A stretch of 64,000 bases of DNA from Devosia epidermidihirudinis (GTDB taxonomy: Bacteria > Pseudomonadota > Alphaproteobacteria > Rhizobiales > Devosiaceae), in contig NZ_LANJ01000019.1 of assembly GCF_000971295.1 (NCBI RefSeq), positions 245,792-309,791 of the forward strand, in the 5' to 3' direction. Of this stretch, positions 61,925 through 64,000 are shown in pieces. Made by a program: the position numbers and the translations under genes. Each line of letters starts with the position of its first letter. Position 1 is the stretch's first letter. The notes under the pieces were generated by a model, which saw only the letters and a program-made list of their open reading frames with translations, ran no database searches and was not told where the DNA came from.

Positions 61925-62159
61925 GCTCAAACTCCGCAAATCAAACGGCGCAGAGATTACCTGACTGGTCAGCTATTGGAACCCGACAACGCATGCCCGC
62001 ACCTCAGGGGGCGATCCTGCCGCCCTTTCGCCTGTCACAAAAGCCTGCTTAACTGACCGTTCGCCGTGGCTTGGGGCCAATGCGTCCCTACTGCTCGGAA
62101 GCCGGGCATGCCTGCCCACGGAGTAAAACGACCCGTCAAGCACATAAGGGATATCAGAG
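61925..62159. other. Divergent intergenic region before the 5'-nucleotidase gene
   Basis: A 235-base region between ThuA and the nucleotidase gene. AAGGGATATCAGAG before ATG 62160 is a workable ribosome-binding site. I find no clear operator; CTGTCAC near 62033 resembles one half of a Pho box but no second unit follows. Confidence 0.4.
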
Positions 62160-63770
62160 ATGAAACGACGACTTCTCGGCGCTACAGCACTCACCCTCTT
62201 CGCCGGATTTACGGGTGCGGCCTACGCAGATTTCACGCTCAACATCCTCCACATCAACGACTTCCATTCCCGCTTCGACCCGATCACCGGCAGCGATTCA
62301 AACTGCGACGCTGAGACCGATGCCAAGGGCGAATGCTTTGGCGGCATAGCGCGCCTCAAGACCATCATCGACGAAACCCGCGCCGGCATCGAAGCCGATG
62401 GTGGCAACACGCTGCTGCTCTCCGCGGGCGACAATTTCCAGGGCTCGCTCTACTACACCACCTACAAATCCAAGGTCGTCTCCGACTTCTTCAACCAGAT
62501 GAAGTTCGACGTCGTTGCCACCGGCAACCACGAGTTCGACGACGGCCCGGCCGAATTCCTCAAATTCATCGAAGCCGCCAAATTCCCCATCATCGGCGGC
62601 AATTTTGACGTTACCCGCGATCCGAGCCTTTCCGGCAAGATCAAGGGCTCCATCGTCGTGGAAGTCGGTGGCGAAAAGATCGGCATTATCGGCGCCACAG
62701 CCGAAGACACCCCCGAAATCGCCTCCACCGACGACATCGAATTCTATGACGTCATTCAATATGTACGCGGCGCGTCCGAGGCCCTAGACGCGGCAGGCGT
62801 CAACAAGATCATCCTGCTCTCGCACATCGGCTACACCGTCGACATGCAGGTTGCAGCCGCCCTGCCACTGGTCGACGTCATCGTCGGCGGCCACAGCCAC
62901 ACCCTGCTCAGCAACACTGATGAAAAGGCCGCCGGCCCCTACCCAACTCTGGTCAAAAACCCCGAGGGCGTTGAAGTGCCCGTGGTGCAGGCCAACCAAT
63001 ATGGCAAGTATCTCGGCGACATCGCCATTACCTGGGACGACACCGGCAAGGTCATCAAGGCCGAGGGGCAGCCTTATCTGATCGACGCCTCGGCCAAGGC
63101 CGACGAAGCTTTCGCCGCCCAGCTGGCGGATTTGGCTGGCCCGATTGCCGACTTGACCAGCGAAGTCATCGGCTCGACCACCGAAAAGCTCGAAGGCGCG
63201 CGTGAAGTCTGCCGCGTTCAGGAATGCTCGATGGGCAATCTGCTCGCCGACGCCATCCTTGATCGCGTGGCCGATCAGGGTGCCACCATCGCCTTCCAGA
63301 ACAGCGGCGGTATCCGCTCGTCCATCGACGCCGGCGAAATCACCGTTGGCGACGTGCTGACCGTGCTGCCGTTCTCCAACACCCTGGCGACCGTGCAGAT
63401 CAACGGCGGTGAGGTCATCGAAGCCCTCGAAAATGGCGTGAGCGATGTCGAAAACGGCGCCGGGCGCTTCTCGCAGGTCGCTGGCCTCAAATACTCCTTC
63501 GATCTCAAAAAGCCCGTCGGTGAGCGCATTAGCGACGTGCTGGTCAAGGGCGAAGGCGATACCTGGGTCCCAATCGACGAAGACGCCACCTACACCATCG
63601 TCACCAACAACTATGTGCGTGGCGGCGGCGACGGCTTTGGCACCTTCGCCGAGGGTGAAAACCCCTACGATTTTGGCCCTCCGCTTGAACAGGTCCTGGC
63701 CGACTACATCGCCAAACTCGGCGGCGAATACACCCCCTACACCGACGGCCGCATCACCGAAATCAAGTGA
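62160..63770 (+). CDS. Secreted 5'-nucleotidase / UDP-sugar hydrolase
   Basis: A 536-residue exported enzyme that removes phosphate from extracellular nucleotides. The signal peptide is MKRRLLGATALTLFAGFTGAA. The metallophosphatase motifs are ILHINDFHSRFD, SAGDNFQGS, TGNHEFDD and VGGHSHTLL; the C-terminal nucleotidase domain has AFQNSGGIRSSIDAGEITVG. The residues CNCD-type (SNCDAETDAKGECFGG) may form a disulphide. It could feed nucleosides to the BMP-type importer elsewhere in this window. A terminator follows. Confidence 0.9.
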   Translation: MKRRLLGATALTLFAGFTGAAYADFTLNILHINDFHSRFDPITGSDSNCDAETDAKGECFGGIARLKTIIDETRAGIEADGGNTLLLSAGDNFQGSLYYTTYKSKVVSDFFNQMKFDVVATGNHEFDDGPAEFLKFIEAAKFPIIGGNFDVTRDPSLSGKIKGSIVVEVGGEKIGIIGATAEDTPEIASTDDIEFYDVIQYVRGASEALDAAGVNKIILLSHIGYTVDMQVAAALPLVDVIVGGHSHTLLSNTDEKAAGPYPTLVKNPEGVEVPVVQANQYGKYLGDIAITWDDTGKVIKAEGQPYLIDASAKADEAFAAQLADLAGPIADLTSEVIGSTTEKLEGAREVCRVQECSMGNLLADAILDRVADQGATIAFQNSGGIRSSIDAGEITVGDVLTVLPFSNTLATVQINGGEVIEALENGVSDVENGAGRFSQVAGLKYSFDLKKPVGERISDVLVKGEGDTWVPIDEDATYTIVTNNYVRGGGDGFGTFAEGENPYDFGPPLEQVLADYIAKLGGEYTPYTDGRITEIK

Positions 63771-63792
63771 CCGCTCCCAACAAAAAACCCGA

Positions 63793-63817
63793 AGGGCGCC
63801 CACTGGGCGCCCTTTTT
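63793..63817 (+). terminator. Rho-independent terminator after the 5'-nucleotidase gene
   Basis: AGGGCGCCCA and TGGGCGCCCT pair around a single base, followed by TTTTT. It lies 22 bases beyond the stop codon. Confidence 0.85.
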
Positions 63818-63858
63818 CTTTGCGGCAACCAGCGCCACAGCCCCGCCCCAACCTCGGT

Positions 63859-63946
63859 GTCATACCGGCCTTGAGCCGGGATCCATCCTGAGATGACCGT
63901 TTGCCCCACAACCTCAAGATGGACCCCGGCTCAAGGCCGGGGTGAC
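63859..63946. repeat. Intergenic inverted repeat (CCGGCCTTGAGCC type)
   Basis: Arms at 63859-63887 and 63918-63946 are reverse complements at 26 of 29 positions around a 30-base loop. It is another of the short palindromic repeat families typical of this order. The remaining bases to the end of the window show no gene. Confidence 0.7.
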
Positions 63947-64000
63947 GCGGTGCGCGTGGAACGTCAAGCACTCACACGCCGCCCCAACTGCCCACCACCG

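Noticed and set aside
62020..62060. Possible Pho box upstream of the 5'-nucleotidase
   Set aside because: CTGTCAC is present once, but the expected second unit 11 bases on is absent, so a PhoB site is not supported.
1..64000. CRISPR array, tRNA, rRNA, insertion sequence or phage genes
   Set aside because: No regularly spaced direct repeats, cloverleaf-like segments, transposase or integrase motifs were seen; palindromic repeats found are isolated intergenic elements.

Overview
The window is 64 kb of GC-rich DNA that is almost entirely protein-coding. Genes are packed into short operons with many 4-base ATGA overlaps. I find no rRNA, tRNA, CRISPR array, transposase, phage gene or replication origin. 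The gene content points to an alphaproteobacterium of the Hyphomicrobiales, most likely a Devosia-like organism. The basis is the number of sugar and nucleoside ABC importers, an ECF sigma/NrsF pair, bacterial urate catabolism through PuuD, and intergenic inverted repeats of the kind common in that order. The genus is an inference.

Layout. 1-2.9 kb: an amino-sugar-type operon (BadF-family kinase, SIS-domain protein, and a site-2-protease-like membrane protein without its catalytic residues) behind a perfect inverted repeat. 2.9-6.2 kb: a PQQ alcohol dehydrogenase, a periplasmic binding protein and a divergent cytochrome c, arranged like xoxFGJ. 6.2-8.8 kb: PAP2 phosphatase, diacylglycerol-kinase-like lipid kinase and metallophosphoesterase. 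8.8-17.0 kb: a seven-gene glycoside operon (GH4 enzyme, PfkB kinase, CUT1 ABC importer, amidohydrolase) with a divergent GntR/HutC regulator and a candidate operator. 17.0-21.1 kb: YCII protein, MurL and MurD2 (the alternative route to D-glutamate in peptidoglycan), an SMR transporter and MgtC. 21.1-27.9 kb: SDR, xylitol/sorbitol-type dehydrogenase, an FrcBCA-like sugar importer and a ROK repressor. 28.0-30.2 kb: a CHASE4-GGDEF-EAL protein.

30.3-51.6 kb is a purine-degradation island: adenine deaminase, malate synthase G, guanine deaminase, urate hydroxylase PuuD, a BMP-type nucleoside importer, XdhC/XdhB/XdhA, HIU hydrolase, a fused allantoinase-OHCU decarboxylase, ureidoglycine aminohydrolase and ureidoglycolate lyase. 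Together these would take adenine, guanine or imported nucleosides to glyoxylate, and malate synthase would carry glyoxylate into central metabolism. Allantoate amidohydrolase is not in the window. An ArsR/SRPBCC/GST group interrupts the island. 51.7-55.5 kb: trehalose synthesis (otsB-otsA) and a RhlE-like RNA helicase. 55.9-57.9 kb: two tandem orphan binding proteins. 57.9-61.3 kb: a stress module with an ECF sigma factor, its NrsF-type anti-sigma, a small secreted Met-Ala-Pro repeat protein, a cytochrome b561 and a periplasmic molybdopterin oxidoreductase; GTAACS-N16-CGAA promoter motifs face both ways from its centre. 61.3-63.8 kb: ThuA-like protein and a secreted 5'-nucleotidase.

The observations I would check first are the degenerate site-2 protease (2.2 kb), the unusual metal site of the PQQ dehydrogenase (3.8-5.5 kb), the divergent ECF promoters with the Met-Ala-Pro protein (60 kb), and MurL/MurD2 in this lineage. 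All functions are assigned from sequence motifs and context alone; no database search was run.
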